In this document: positions 17,257 to 26,758 of the stretch, piece by piece
How positions within the stretch are numbered: the stretch's first letter is position 1
Layout of the letters: each line of letters starts with the position of its first letter
Program-made: the position numbers and the translations under genes
Assembly: GCA_017449745.1 (NCBI GenBank)
Contig: JAFTFD010000060.1
Coordinates: 1 to 58,365, forward strand
DNA length: 58,365 bases
Origin: Lachnospiraceae bacterium
GTDB lineage: Bacteria; Bacillota; Clostridia; Lachnospirales; Lachnospiraceae
Direction: 5' to 3'
The notes under the pieces: generated by a model
Databases searched by the model: none
The model's input: only the letters and a program-made list of their open reading frames with translations
What the model was told of the DNA's origin: nothing

Positions 17257-18432
17257 TTATCTGTTCAGGCCCTTGTAGACAAGATCCCTGACACGAGGGT
17301 GTACGACACTGTACCCTTCAAAGAAATCAAGCACATGCTCCACATAGAAAACACTGACGTGGTTGAAAGGATCGATCAGCGCATATGCGCCCGCGGCGCC
17401 GTCCCATCCGAACTCGCCGACCGGGGAGTGCCCGAGGATCTGTTCTGTCTTGACGCGCACGCCGAGGCCGTAGGCATATTCCAGGAAGCGTCCGACACGG
17501 AAGTCCTGAAGAGCCTCTCCCGTAGTAACAGAGTGCGTGAAGAGCATAACGCTCTCCTCTTTGAGGATCCTTGCGCCGTTCCTGCCGACGCCTCCGTTTG
17601 CGAGCGCCTCGATGACAGCAGAATATGCATCTGCCGTTCCCGTCAGCCCGCCTCCACCGCTCTCATAGTTCGGAGTGACCTTGAGGTTCAGGCCGGGCAG
17701 CTCGATCGACTCCATTTTTCCGCTCTCCGGCTTGTAGCGGTAGATCGCACTCATCCGGCACATCTGCTCCGTGTTCGGATGCAGGGTAAGATCCTGGATC
17801 CCGAGCGGTGTGAAAATATGATTCTTGAGATACTCGCTGAAGGATTCCCCGCTGATCACCTCGATCACAGCTGCGATCACATCGTGTCCCAGGGAATACT
17901 GATATCTGGTTCCGGGTTCATAGAGCAGAGGCATTTTTGCCATTGCTGCCACGACTTCCCTCGTGTTAGCGTCCGGTTTCCTGCTGAGCAGATCTTTGAT
18001 CGCATCAGACTGCAGGTCATAGGTCAGTCCCGCCATCATGGACATCAGGTCAATGATGCGCACGCGGTTTTTGGCAAAATGAGAAGGCTCGTTGATGCGC
18101 GGATTAAAGAACATGCCGCCCTTTTCTTTCCAGCTGCCGTTGATGACCGTCATATGGTCCCATTCCGGAAGAAAACGGCTGACCGGATCGTAAAGACTTG
18201 CCTTACCGGCTTCCAGCAGCTGCATCATCGCCGTCATGGTGACGACCTTCGTGCATGAGAAAAGATAATAGAAGTCCCTGCTGCTGACAGGATTCTGCCC
18301 CGCCGGATCAGAAAAGCCTGCCGAATGCCTGTAAACGGTCTCGTGATCCTTGGTCACGATGACATCCAGTCCGGGGATCCCGTATTCTTCATTCAGAGAA
18401 TCCAGGTATTGTGTCAAAAGATGAAAATTCAT
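17257..18432 (-). CDS. Serine hydrolase of the beta-lactamase class C / esterase family
   Basis: The 391-residue protein has the class C-like SxxK motif as SCTK (in YYLFSCTKVVTMTAMMQLLE), followed by a tyrosine motif in RYQYSLGHDVIAAVIE. There is no signal peptide, so a cytoplasmic esterase or D-aminopeptidase-like hydrolase is more likely than a drug-resistance enzyme. The substrate is not predictable. ATG 18432 was chosen because GGAGGA lies four bases upstream; a longer in-frame start at 18459 would overlap the HAD gene. It is 14 bp downstream of the HAD phosphatase gene and co-transcribed with it. Confidence 0.85.
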   Translation of the reverse strand: MNFHLLTQYLDSLNEEYGIPGLDVIVTKDHETVYRHSAGFSDPAGQNPVSSRDFYYLFSCTKVVTMTAMMQLLEAGKASLYDPVSRFLPEWDHMTVINGSWKEKGGMFFNPRINEPSHFAKNRVRIIDLMSMMAGLTYDLQSDAIKDLLSRKPDANTREVVAAMAKMPLLYEPGTRYQYSLGHDVIAAVIEVISGESFSEYLKNHIFTPLGIQDLTLHPNTEQMCRMSAIYRYKPESGKMESIELPGLNLKVTPNYESGGGGLTGTADAYSAVIEALANGGVGRNGARILKEESVMLFTHSVTTGEALQDFRVGRFLEYAYGLGVRVKTEQILGHSPVGEFGWDGAAGAYALIDPFNHVSVFYVEHVLDFFEGYSVVHPRVRDLVYKGLNR

Positions 18433-18446
18433 AGCTTCCTCCTGTT

Positions 18447-19340
18447 TTATGACCCGCATAACCTGCGGATCGCTTTTCCGACTCCGTTGTGATCATTATC
18501 GTCCGTGACAAGATCACATATGGCACGGATCCTTTCGTCTGCATTGCCCATTGCCACCGAGCACCCGACGCTTCGCAGCATCTGCGTGTCGTTCTCCGCG
18601 TCTCCCATGCCGATCACTTCCGTCATTCCGATCCCAAGATGATCCGCGAGGATCTTAAGACCTGATGCCTTCGTCACTCCGGAAGCATTCATCTCCAGAG
18701 ATGTTCCCTCCGCATAAGCGAAATCCAGCGGAAGGTTTTGCAGCTCACGGTATCCTCTCTCCCTGTCCTCTGTGTTCCTGAAATACAGGTTGATCTTGGC
18801 GATCCCGCCGCCTCTCTCCAGTTCCTCCGCGATGTTCTGTGTCGTCCTTGCGAGTCTCTCGTACATCTCCTGGTAGACAGCCATGTGGTAGTCGCCCATC
18901 CGGCTGATCTGGTCCGCTCTCACGATCGATTCCTTCTCGGTCAGCAGCTGCGGCATCGCGTCATACTGCTGCGCGACCCGAAGGATCTCCCGCGCATTCC
19001 TGTCGGGGATCCCCCTGAGGCTGATCGTTCTGCCTCCGATCGCTGCGGTATTTTTCCCGGAGCCTCCGGAAGGCAAAGATTTACTGACATTTCCGTCAGT
19101 CTCCCCATGCAGGTCATAGACCAGCGCTCCGCTCACGCATACCGCGTACCGAACCATCGAAAGAGGTTCCAGATAATCCCTCATCTCCGCAAGGCCCCTG
19201 CCTGTGCAGAAAACGACATGGATCCCCCGATCCACGGCGTAACGAATGTCCCGGACAGAATCCGGATGGACGGTTTTCCCTGACGTCAGCAGCGTGCCGT
19301 CCATATCCAGGGCGATCATCCTGTATCCCGATCCTGTCAT
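18447..19340 (-). CDS. HAD-superfamily phosphatase of the Cof type
   Basis: A 297-residue haloacid-dehalogenase hydrolase, probably acting on a sugar phosphate or nucleotide. The Asp nucleophile motif is ALDMDGTLLTSGK near residue 10, the second motif is VFCTGRG, and the fourth is GMGDAENDTQML with the paired Asp residues that bind magnesium. A C2-type cap sits between them (about 80-215). GGAAGGG precedes the ATG. It is the first gene of a three-gene minus-strand unit; the space upstream holds a REP-like repeat. Confidence 0.9.
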   Translation of the reverse strand: MTGSGYRMIALDMDGTLLTSGKTVHPDSVRDIRYAVDRGIHVVFCTGRGLAEMRDYLEPLSMVRYAVCVSGALVYDLHGETDGNVSKSLPSGGSGKNTAAIGGRTISLRGIPDRNAREILRVAQQYDAMPQLLTEKESIVRADQISRMGDYHMAVYQEMYERLARTTQNIAEELERGGGIAKINLYFRNTEDRERGYRELQNLPLDFAYAEGTSLEMNASGVTKASGLKILADHLGIGMTEVIGMGDAENDTQMLRSVGCSVAMGNADERIRAICDLVTDDNDHNGVGKAIRRLCGS

Positions 19341-19437
19341 AAAGATCCCTTCCGCAAAATATTACCGGTGCACTCAATGCAGTTTAATACTGACATTCTA
19401 ACACAACACGCTGTTGTCTGTGGGAGAAATATCATAG

Positions 19438-19480
19438 ATGACAGTGCGTCAGGGGGACGCATCCGGTGACTCACTGTTGA
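19438..19480. repeat. REP-like repeat unit
   Basis: GCGTCAGGGGGACGCATCC followed by GGTGACTCACTG (about 19446-19475) matches the pattern of the cluster at 13605-13706. Short TTGACT and TGACTGACA repeats follow to about 19530. It lies between the HAD gene and the tRNA terminator. Confidence 0.65.
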
Positions 19481-19593
19481 CTGACAATTTGACTTACATT
19501 TTGACTGACAATGACTTGCAAAAACTGTCAGCCTGAGACGCTTTATCATGGAACAGGATAAAAGAAAGCTGTGTTCGGAATCGTTGAAAATAC

Positions 19594-19631
19594 AATAAAA
19601 AATCCGTCACCAGATAATCACTGATGACGGA
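19594..19631 (-). terminator. Rho-independent terminator of tRNA-Gln
   Basis: TCCGTCA (19603-19609 as read on plus) and TGACGGA (19625-19631) pair, and on the minus strand the stem is followed by TTTTTTATT. It begins 14 bases after the tRNA 3' end. Confidence 0.88.
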
Positions 19632-19644
19632 CTATAAAAGGTAG

Positions 19645-19717
19645 CTGGGATAGTAGGATTCGAACCTACGTAATGACGGAGTCAGAGTCCGTTGCCTTAC
19701 CGCTTGGCGATATCCCA
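19645..19717 (-). tRNA. tRNA-Gln (anticodon CUG)
   Basis: The minus strand folds into a complete cloverleaf of 73 bases: acceptor TGGGATA/TATCCCA, D arm GCC/GGC, anticodon stem ACGGA/TCCGT with loop CTCTGAC (anticodon CTG, reading CAG), and T arm GTAGG/CCTAC with loop TTCGAAT. The discriminator base is G and the CCA end is not encoded, so it must be added after transcription. A promoter and a terminator bracket it, so it is an independent unit. Confidence 0.97.
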
Positions 19718-19756
19718 ATGCTCATCGCAGCCGTTGTCTCTCGGCTACGATGATGA

Positions 19757-19785
19757 ATTATACTATCTCGTTTGCAGAATTGCAA
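19757..19785 (-). promoter_or_regulatory. Sigma-A promoter of tRNA-Gln
   Basis: On the minus strand TTGCAA (19780-19785) and TATAAT (19757-19762) are separated by exactly 17 bases, about 40 bases before the tRNA 5' end. It overlaps the 3' side of the trkH gene spacing. Confidence 0.85.
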
Positions 19786-19793
19786 GCACTATT

Positions 19794-21239
19794 TTAATTC
19801 TTTTTCCAGATCCTCGGAACGAAGAGCATGAGGATCGGATAGAGCTCAAGACGTCCTGCCAGCATGTCAAACATGAGGACATATTTGGACAGGGTCGACA
19901 TATCCGCGAAATTTCTGGTAGGTCCTACCGCGGCGAGGCCGGGACCGATGTTGTTGAAGGTTGCGGTAACAGCCGTAAAGTCCGTGATCAGGTCGAAGCG
20001 GTGATCGACCGTCAGCAGCAGGATCGACGCCAGGAAAAGGAAGGTGTAAGTCGCAAGGTATGTACTGACTCCCGTTACGATCTCCTCGTCCGCCGTCTTC
20101 CCGTCAAGCTTTATGACGCTCACGCTCCTGGGGTAGATAAACTGAATGAGCTGCCGGTAGATGCTCTTGGCCAGGATGATCACCCTGGAGACCTTGAAAC
20201 CGCCGCCGGTCGAGCCTGCGCAGGCTCCGATGAACATCAGCAGGACGAGGATACCCTTCGAAAACTCAGGCCACAGGTCAAAGTCCACCGTCCCGAATCC
20301 GGTCGTCGTGATAATAGAGGCGACCTGAAATGCCGCGTGATGAATAGCCAGATATAGCGACTCGAAACTGCTGCGGATGTTTAAAGTGATCGCAGCGATC
20401 GCTCCGGCAATGATCAGCAGGTACCAGCGCACTTCCTCTGATTTGAAAACAGCCTTTTTATCCTTTGTCAGCAGCAGAATGTAATAGGCGTTAAAGTTGA
20501 CGCCGAACAGTGTGATAAACACAGTGATGATCGTCTGCTGGATCAGCGTGTAGCTGCCGCAGCTGTCCGCGCGGACGCCGAAGCCGCCGGTCCCGGCGGA
20601 TCCGAAAGAGATGCACAGCGTATCGAACCAGTGCATGCCGCTGATCAGGAGAATAATGATCTCCGCGACCGTCATGCCGAAATAGATCTTGTACAGGACT
20701 GCCGCTGTTTCCCTGACCTTCGGCCGGATCTTGCCAAAGGAAGGTCCCGGGCTCTCCGCCCGCATCAGCTGGGCATTGTAACCGCCCGCCATGGGCAGGA
20801 TCGCCAGCATGAAAACGATGACGCCCATGCCTCCGACCCAGTGCGTAAAGCTTCTCCAGAAAAGGCTGACATGGGAGAGTTCTTCCACGTTAAGGAGAAT
20901 ACTTGCTCCGGTCGTGGTAAAGCCCGAGATCGTCTCAAACAGGGCATCCGTGAACCGGGGAATATCCCGATTGATCACAAACGGGAGCGCACCGAAAATA
21001 CTGATGATAACCCAGGACAGCGCCACGATCACCAGCCCTTCTCTTGCGTAAAAAACGAGTTTCTTTGGCTTTCGGATCGTCAGAAGAGTGCCCACGAGCA
21101 GGCAGGAGACGGCCATGATCACAAAGGCGATCGTCTCCTTTTCCCTGTATATAAGGCCGATCAGGACCGGCAGCACCAGAAGTGCCGCTTCGATCTTGAG
21201 GATCAGGCCTAAAACATAACGCACAATACCGTAATGCAT
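19794..21239 (-). CDS. trkH: Trk/Ktr potassium uptake transporter, channel subunit TrkH
   Basis: The 481-residue membrane subunit of a potassium uptake system. It has about ten hydrophobic segments arranged in four M1-P-M2 repeats; pore-loop segments are visible as TISGFTTTGAS, GSAGTGGFGVR, ITTTGFGT and FNNIGPGL, each with the Gly of the selectivity filter. CAGSTGGGFK precedes the third repeat boundary. It is seven bases downstream of trkA, so the two subunits are translationally coupled. The trk pair follows glnN by six bases, making a glnN-trkA-trkH unit. Confidence 0.95.
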   Translation of the reverse strand: MHYGIVRYVLGLILKIEAALLVLPVLIGLIYREKETIAFVIMAVSCLLVGTLLTIRKPKKLVFYAREGLVIVALSWVIISIFGALPFVINRDIPRFTDALFETISGFTTTGASILLNVEELSHVSLFWRSFTHWVGGMGVIVFMLAILPMAGGYNAQLMRAESPGPSFGKIRPKVRETAAVLYKIYFGMTVAEIIILLISGMHWFDTLCISFGSAGTGGFGVRADSCGSYTLIQQTIITVFITLFGVNFNAYYILLLTKDKKAVFKSEEVRWYLLIIAGAIAAITLNIRSSFESLYLAIHHAAFQVASIITTTGFGTVDFDLWPEFSKGILVLLMFIGACAGSTGGGFKVSRVIILAKSIYRQLIQFIYPRSVSVIKLDGKTADEEIVTGVSTYLATYTFLFLASILLLTVDHRFDLITDFTAVTATFNNIGPGLAAVGPTRNFADMSTLSKYVLMFDMLAGRLELYPILMLFVPRIWKKN

Positions 21240-21246
21240 AAGCTTC

Positions 21247-22611
21247 TCAGTTCTCCTGCAGAATGTCTCTGATGTCGCTGAAGCCCTGTCTGGTCGTAAC
21301 GACGATGACGCTGTCGCCGACTTCGATCATCGACTGGCCGCCGGGCAGGAACATCTGCCCGTCCCGGATAATGGCGGCAATCAGAACGCCGCTCTTGGTC
21401 TTAAGCTCTGCCAGAGGCGTGTTGATCACGGGTGCGTCCCCTCTGACCGTAAACTCCATCGCCTCGACCTTGTCCTCGGCGATGTAATACAGTGTCTCCA
21501 TGTTGCTGCCGATGGAATTTTCCATCGCGCGGACATAACGGAGAATATACTCCGCCGTAATATTCTTGGGATGGATCATACTGCCAAGATGGAATTTGCC
21601 GATGATGCTGTCGATCGTATTCCGGTTCGTCTTGGTCACGATCTTGGCATCCGGATTCTGCTGCTGGGCAAACAGGGAGAGGAAGACATTTTCTTCGTCG
21701 ATACCCGTCAGCGTCACGAAGGACTCGCAGGTATCGATTCCCTCTTCCATGAGCAGATCGTGGTCGGTACCGTCTCCGCCGATGATGATCGCGCCGGGCA
21801 GCAGGTCGCTGAGCTCCGCGCATCTTGTCATGTCATTGTCGATGATCTTGACGTCGATGCCGTGGCTCATCAGGTTTCTGGCCAGATAGTAGGCGATCTT
21901 TCCTCCGCCGACGATCATCGTATTTTTCACGCCGTGCGTCTCGACCCCGATTTTTTTGAAGAAGTTCTTGGCGTGGTTGTGCTGCGCGATGATACTGATC
22001 GTATCGCCTGCATGCAGAACGGAAGCGCCGTTGGGGATCTCGACCTGTTCCCCTCTCTGGACCGCGCAGACCAGGACCTCTGCCTTGATCTTCTTGCGCA
22101 GGTCTATCAGGCTGATGCCGTCGAGGATGGATCCCTGGGGGATCACGAACTGGAGCAGTTCCACCCTGCCCCTGGCGAAAACGTCGATCTTGATCGCGGA
22201 AGGGAAACGGAGAAGCCTTGCGATCTCCGAAGCCGCAGCGTATTCGGGGTTGATCGTCAGAGACAGTCCCAGTTCTTCTTTGATAAATCCGAGTTCGGAA
22301 TAGTATTCGGGATTCCGGATCCTGGCAATGGTACTGCAGTTACCGGCTTTTTTGGCGAACAGGCAGCTGAGCAGATTGAGCTCATCGGAGTCCGTGACGG
22401 CGATCATCAGGTCCATGTCCTCGATCCCCGCCTCTTTCAGGACAGAATAGCTGGCCCCGTTTCCGACGACTCCCATGACGTCATAGCTGTTCGTAACGTC
22501 ATTGATGACCTTGCTGTCGACATCAACGACCGCTATGTCATGTCCCTCGTCGACAAGACGGGAAATGATAGTCTCTCCGACTTTGCCGCATCCAACAATA
22601 ATGATTCTCAT
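21247..22611 (-). CDS. trkA: Trk potassium uptake regulatory subunit TrkA
   Basis: A 454-residue cytoplasmic gating protein that binds NAD(H) or nucleotides and controls TrkH. It is a tandem of two RCK_N/RCK_C units: the first begins MRIIIVGCGKVGETI with the GxGxxG loop and an acidic VVDVDSK strand end; the second begins at about residue 230 with MIVGGGKIAYYLA and VKIIDND. The final RCK_C domain is visible in PLAELKTKSGVLIAAI. Length is standard for TrkA. It sits between glnN and trkH with gaps of six and seven bases. Confidence 0.95.
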   Translation of the reverse strand: MRIIIVGCGKVGETIISRLVDEGHDIAVVDVDSKVINDVTNSYDVMGVVGNGASYSVLKEAGIEDMDLMIAVTDSDELNLLSCLFAKKAGNCSTIARIRNPEYYSELGFIKEELGLSLTINPEYAAASEIARLLRFPSAIKIDVFARGRVELLQFVIPQGSILDGISLIDLRKKIKAEVLVCAVQRGEQVEIPNGASVLHAGDTISIIAQHNHAKNFFKKIGVETHGVKNTMIVGGGKIAYYLARNLMSHGIDVKIIDNDMTRCAELSDLLPGAIIIGGDGTDHDLLMEEGIDTCESFVTLTGIDEENVFLSLFAQQQNPDAKIVTKTNRNTIDSIIGKFHLGSMIHPKNITAEYILRYVRAMENSIGSNMETLYYIAEDKVEAMEFTVRGDAPVINTPLAELKTKSGVLIAAIIRDGQMFLPGGQSMIEVGDSVIVVTTRQGFSDIRDILQEN

Positions 22612-22617
22612 CTTATC

Positions 22618-24729
22618 TTAAACCTCAAACAGCAGATCTTCGTAAGTAGGGAACGGCCAGGCGCTCTTATCCACCAGCATCTCCAGGGCATCGCACGGCC
22701 TGCGCAGGGCGTTCATGGCAGGAATGACCACATCTTTGTAGTAGAATGCCTTGTCTTTTGCCCTCTCATGATCGGAGGCCGCATTGACGAGCTCGCGCAG
22801 GGATTCCAGTGCTCCCTGGGCCGCCTCTATATGGCCGGCCAGTTCATACAGGCGTCTCGTCTCCGCTTCGCACGGAGCGCCCACCTGCTTGACGACCAGG
22901 ATCGTATCCGCGAGATTCCTCTCGTAACGCATGCAGGCGGGAATGATCTGCTTGCCCGCCATATCCAGCATGGTGAGAGCCTCGATGTTGATCGACTTCG
23001 CGTAGGTCTCGTAGGTGATCTCTTCTCTCGCCTGGAGCTCTGTTCTGTTAAAAATTCCGAACCTCTCGAACAGGGCAACGGATTTGTCTGTCGTCAGGGC
23101 TGCCGCCGCCTCGATCGTGCTGGGAATATTCGGGAGTCCCCTTCTGGCCGCTTCTTCGACCCATTCCGGCGCATAGCCGTTGCCGCCGAAGATGATCCTC
23201 TGGTGCTCGGTAAAGTACTGCTTGATCAGGTCGTGGACCGCCATCGGGAAGTCCTCGGCTGCTTCGAGAACATCCGCCGCCTCGCAGAAGCTCTCTGCGA
23301 CAATGGCGTTGAGGACCGTCGTCGATCCTGCCATGGAGTCGGCAGAGCCGACCATACGGAATTCAAATTTATTGCCGGTAAAGGCGAACGGCGATGTCCG
23401 GTTCCTGTCTGTCGCGTCTTTTGCGATATCAGGCAGTGTGGAGACACCGGTCCTTAACATGCCGCCCTCAATATGGCTGTCCGCCGTTCCGGTCTCCACC
23501 AGCTGGCGGACCACATCCTCCAGCTGTTCGCCGAGGAAAACGGAGACGATCGCCGGGGGTGCCTCGTTGGCGCCGAGGCGCAGGTCATTTCCGACGTCGG
23601 ATGCGCTCTGTCTTAACAGATCCGCGTGAACGTCTACGGCCTTGAGAATGCAGGCAAGCACCAGCAGGAACTGGATATTTCTCTCAGGCGATGCGCCCGG
23701 ATCCAGCATGTTGACGCCCGTATCCGAGGAAAGCGACCAGTTATTGTGTTTGCCGGAGCCGTTGACGCCGGCAAAGGGTTTCTCATGCAGAAGGCAGCGG
23801 AGATCGTGATGGGCAGCCACCCTCTTCATCGCTTCCATGACCAGCTGATTGTGATCTGTCGCGAGGTTTGCCGTCTCATAGATCGGTGCCAGCTCATGCT
23901 GGCCGGGAGCTACTTCGTTGTGCTGCGTCTTGGCAGGAACACCGAGTTTCCACAGCTCGATGTTCAGATCCTTCATGTACTCTCCCACGCGCTCCCGGAT
24001 GACGCCGAAATAGTGATCCTCCATCTCCTGGCCTTTCGGGGCCGGAGCGCCGAAGAGCGTTCTGCCTGTGAAGATCAGGTCCGGTCTTTTCAGGTATTTT
24101 TCCTTATCGACCAGGAAATACTCCTGCTCCGCACCGGTGGAGGCTCTCACCTTTGTCGCCGCTGTGTCTCCGAACAGCCTCAGGATCCTCAGGGCCTGTG
24201 TCTCCAGTGCCTCCATGGAGCGCAGGAGCGGTGTCTTTTTATCAAGCGCTTCGCCTGTATAGGAGCAGAAAGCCGTCGGAATACAGAGCGTGACGCCTGT
24301 CCCGGATTCCTTGAGGAATGCGGGGCTCGTGATATCCCATGCCGTATAGCCTCTCGCCTCGAAAGTTGCGCGAAGGCCGCCCGACGGGAAGGAAGAAGCA
24401 TCCGGTTCTCCCTTGATCAGGTCCTTGCCGGAAAAGGATGTCACCATATGCCCCTCGTCGTCCGGCGTGGACACGAAGGCATCGTGTTTTTCAGCCGTAA
24501 TGCCTGTCAGGGGCTGGAACCAGTGTGTATAGTGCGTCGCACCGTTTTCCACAGCCCAGTCCTTCATGGCCTTGGCCACGACATCCGCGTCAGAACGGGA
24601 GAGTTCCCCTCCGTTGTTCATGACGTTCATCACATTCTTAAAGACGCTCTTTGGGAGCCGCTCCTTCATCTTGCTGATGGTGAAAACATTTTTTCCGAAC
24701 AGTTCCTCTACCCTGATCGTCTCGTTCAA
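22618..24729 (-). CDS. glnN: Glutamine synthetase, type III
   Basis: Makes glutamine from glutamate, ammonia and ATP. At 703 residues it is the large GSIII form, with the N-terminal part containing [17 protein letters not shown] and [12 protein letters not shown], the ATP/metal motifs [13 protein letters not shown] and [14 protein letters not shown], and the Arg-containing loop [16 protein letters not shown]. The start is a TTG at 24729 with AAGGAGG seven bases upstream; the nearby ATG is in another frame. It lies 28 bp after the U32 peptidase gene and six bases before trkA, so nitrogen assimilation and potassium uptake appear co-expressed. Confidence 0.95.
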   Translation of the reverse strand: MNETIRVEELFGKNVFTISKMKERLPKSVFKNVMNVMNNGGELSRSDADVVAKAMKDWAVENGATHYTHWFQPLTGITAEKHDAFVSTPDDEGHMVTSFSGKDLIKGEPDASSFPSGGLRATFEARGYTAWDITSPAFLKESGTGVTLCIPTAFCSYTGEALDKKTPLLRSMEALETQALRILRLFGDTAATKVRASTGAEQEYFLVDKEKYLKRPDLIFTGRTLFGAPAPKGQEMEDHYFGVIRERVGEYMKDLNIELWKLGVPAKTQHNEVAPGQHELAPIYETANLATDHNQLVMEAMKRVAAHHDLRCLLHEKPFAGVNGSGKHNNWSLSSDTGVNMLDPGASPERNIQFLLVLACILKAVDVHADLLRQSASDVGNDLRLGANEAPPAIVSVFLGEQLEDVVRQLVETGTADSHIEGGMLRTGVSTLPDIAKDATDRNRTSPFAFTGNKFEFRMVGSADSMAGSTTVLNAIVAESFCEAADVLEAAEDFPMAVHDLIKQYFTEHQRIIFGGNGYAPEWVEEAARRGLPNIPSTIEAAAALTTDKSVALFERFGIFNRTELQAREEITYETYAKSINIEALTMLDMAGKQIIPACMRYERNLADTILVVKQVGAPCEAETRRLYELAGHIEAAQGALESLRELVNAASDHERAKDKAFYYKDVVIPAMNALRRPCDALEMLVDKSAWPFPTYEDLLFEV

Positions 24730-24757
24730 TGTTCATCCTCCTTCTGTCTTCTGTTAT

Positions 24758-26056
24758 CTACGTCACTGCCCGCAGGAGATCTCCCTGATCCGCCTGCTGG
24801 TCCAGTACTGCATAAAGCTTCTGTTTCGGGTGCGGAGCACTGTCGACCGGGGTCCATTCCTCATCATATAAAGCCAGAACCATCGCCGGTACATCCCTTC
24901 CGTCCGGTTTCATGATCTCGATCTTATCGCCGACGGAGAACTTGTTGCGCTGCATAAAGCGGACCGGACCGGTCTCCCCGGGTCTTCGGGGCGCAAGCAC
25001 CTCTTCCGCGATGCCAAGCCACACGGCGTCGCTGACATAAGTGTTGCTGTCATAGACCATCGATTCCTCTGTCGGCTTGCCGAAATAGAACCCGGTCGTA
25101 AAGCGGCGGTAGGTGCATCTGCGTATTTCTTCCTGATACCAGGACATGTTCGCCCGGTATTTTTCCTCATCCTCGAACCAGTCGTCGATCGCTTTCCTGT
25201 AGGTCCTTGCCACTCCGGCAACATACAGTGCCGTCTTCATCCTGCCTTCGATCTTGAGGCTGTCGATGCCGGCCGCAGCCAGCTCCGGAATATGTTCGAT
25301 CATACAAAGATCCCGGGAATTAAAAATATAAGTGCCTCTCTCATTTTCAAAGACCGGCAGATATTCTCCCGGTCGGGACTCTTCCTCTACGGCATAATGA
25401 AACTCATACGGATCGTCAGTCTGTTCCTGCAGCGTATATTTCCAGCGGCAGGGATGCGTGCACTCTCCGTGATTTGCGTCACGGCCGGTAAAATAATTGG
25501 ACAGAAGGCATCTGCCCGAATAGGAAATGCACATCGCCCCGTGAATGAACGCCTCGATCTCCAGATCCTCCGGCGTGTGCTCCCGGATCTCCCGGATCTC
25601 TTCAAGGCTGAGTTCCCTGGCGCAGACGACGCGCTTTGCGCCCATTCCGTACCAGAAATTGAAAGTGCCGTAATTCGTATTATTTGCCTGCGTCGAGATA
25701 TGCAGGTCGAGATCAGGACAGTGCTCCTTTGCAAGGGCAAACATTCCCGGATCCGCGATCAGTACCGCGTCCGGGCGGAGCTTTTCCAGCTCTTTAAAAT
25801 AATCCGCCGCCTGCTCCAGGTCCCGGTTGTGGGCAAGAATATTGGCTGTCACATGCACCCTCGCTCCGTGCGCGTGCGCATAGGCGATGCCCTCCGACAT
25901 ATCCTCCGGCGAAAAGTTCCTCGCCTTTGCGCGCAGGCTGAAAGACTCCCCGCCGATATAGACGGCATCCGCGCCGAAATCGACAGCGGTCTTTAAGACC
26001 TCAAGGTCTTTTGCCGGGCATAAAAGCTCCGGTTTTTTACGTGTAATTTTACTCAT
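24758..26056 (-). CDS. trhP: Peptidase U32 family protein, probable tRNA hydroxylation protein TrhP
   Basis: A 432-residue U32 protein with the motif AFIHGAMCISYSGRCLLSNY and the cluster-binding cysteines in CTHPCRWKY. Members once called collagenases are now known to hydroxylate tRNA wobble uridine 34 to 5-hydroxyuridine using prephenate-dependent chemistry. The downstream neighbour is the methyltransferase that turns this base into 5-methoxyuridine in Bacillus (YrrM/TrmR), which supports the role. Bacillus has two adjacent U32 genes (yrrN, yrrO); only one is here. The order ireB-ruvX-...-mltG-trmR-trhP matches the Bacillus cluster. Function is inferred from family and context. Confidence 0.85.
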   Translation of the reverse strand: MSKITRKKPELLCPAKDLEVLKTAVDFGADAVYIGGESFSLRAKARNFSPEDMSEGIAYAHAHGARVHVTANILAHNRDLEQAADYFKELEKLRPDAVLIADPGMFALAKEHCPDLDLHISTQANNTNYGTFNFWYGMGAKRVVCARELSLEEIREIREHTPEDLEIEAFIHGAMCISYSGRCLLSNYFTGRDANHGECTHPCRWKYTLQEQTDDPYEFHYAVEEESRPGEYLPVFENERGTYIFNSRDLCMIEHIPELAAAGIDSLKIEGRMKTALYVAGVARTYRKAIDDWFEDEEKYRANMSWYQEEIRRCTYRRFTTGFYFGKPTEESMVYDSNTYVSDAVWLGIAEEVLAPRRPGETGPVRFMQRNKFSVGDKIEIMKPDGRDVPAMVLALYDEEWTPVDSAPHPKQKLYAVLDQQADQGDLLRAVT

Positions 26057-26086
26057 ATAAGATTTAGAAAATATAGAAAACCTTTG

Positions 26087-26758
26087 TCAGATCCGAAGGC
26101 TGACGGCTGTGCCGTCTCCTTCCTGCAGGAGAATGGTCTCGAGCCTGGGGTCTCCCGTCAATGCTTCTATGTATTCCCGCATCCTTTTGTGGATCGTCCT
26201 GTCTCTTCTTTTTACGGAAAAACGGGACTGCAGGATCTCACCCTCCATGAAGATGTCATCCGAGATCATGATGCCGCGGGGCGCCAGGATCTCCATAACA
26301 TCCGCCAGATAGTGGATATACTGTCCCTTGGCGGCATCCATCAGGATGAAATCAAACTGTTCGCGGTCCTGCGCCAGCTTATGCAGCGCTTCCGAGGCAT
26401 CTCCTTCGATCAGCAGGATCGAGCTGTTTCCCTCAAATGCCTGCCTTGCGGCCTTTGCGCGCGCGGGATCCTTTTCGATCGTCGTGATCTTTGCCTGCGG
26501 CGCGTAATGATTCATAAAAAGCGCCGAAAAACCTGTCGCTGTCCCGACCTCCAGGATACGTTCCGGTCTTGCAGCAGCAAGAAAAAAGCGGATCAGACTC
26601 TGGGTCTGGGTGCGGATGACAGGCACATTTTCCTCCAGTGCCGCTGCCTCCATCTGTGCCAGAAACAGCGGCAGACCCCTGTCCATCGACTCGATAAAGG
26701 TCAGGACCCTCTCCGCATCCTCCGAATCCAATCCGGTAAAATAATCCCTCTCACTCAA
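26087..26758 (-). CDS. trmR: SAM-dependent O-methyltransferase, probable tRNA 5-hydroxyuridine methyltransferase TrmR
   Basis: A 223-residue class I methyltransferase with the SAM-binding strand ILEVGTATGFSALFM, the acidic TTIEKDPARAKAA and the metal-binding region FDFILMDAAKGQY, the pattern of catechol-O-methyltransferase-like enzymes. Bacillus YrrM of the same locus methylates 5-hydroxyuridine 34 to mo5U in tRNA, and the next gene is the U32 hydroxylase. Its ATG overlaps the stop of the mltG-like gene by four bases (ATGA), so the two are coupled. A generic small-molecule methyltransferase role is the alternative. Confidence 0.85.
   Translation of the reverse strand: MSERDYFTGLDSEDAERVLTFIESMDRGLPLFLAQMEAAALEENVPVIRTQTQSLIRFFLAAARPERILEVGTATGFSALFMNHYAPQAKITTIEKDPARAKAARQAFEGNSSILLIEGDASEALHKLAQDREQFDFILMDAAKGQYIHYLADVMEILAPRGIMISDDIFMEGEILQSRFSVKRRDRTIHKRMREYIEALTGDPRLETILLQEGDGTAVSLRI

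Noticed and set aside
21571..23457. 628-residue plus-strand ORF opposite trkA and glnN
   Set aside because: Antisense shadow crossing two conserved genes.
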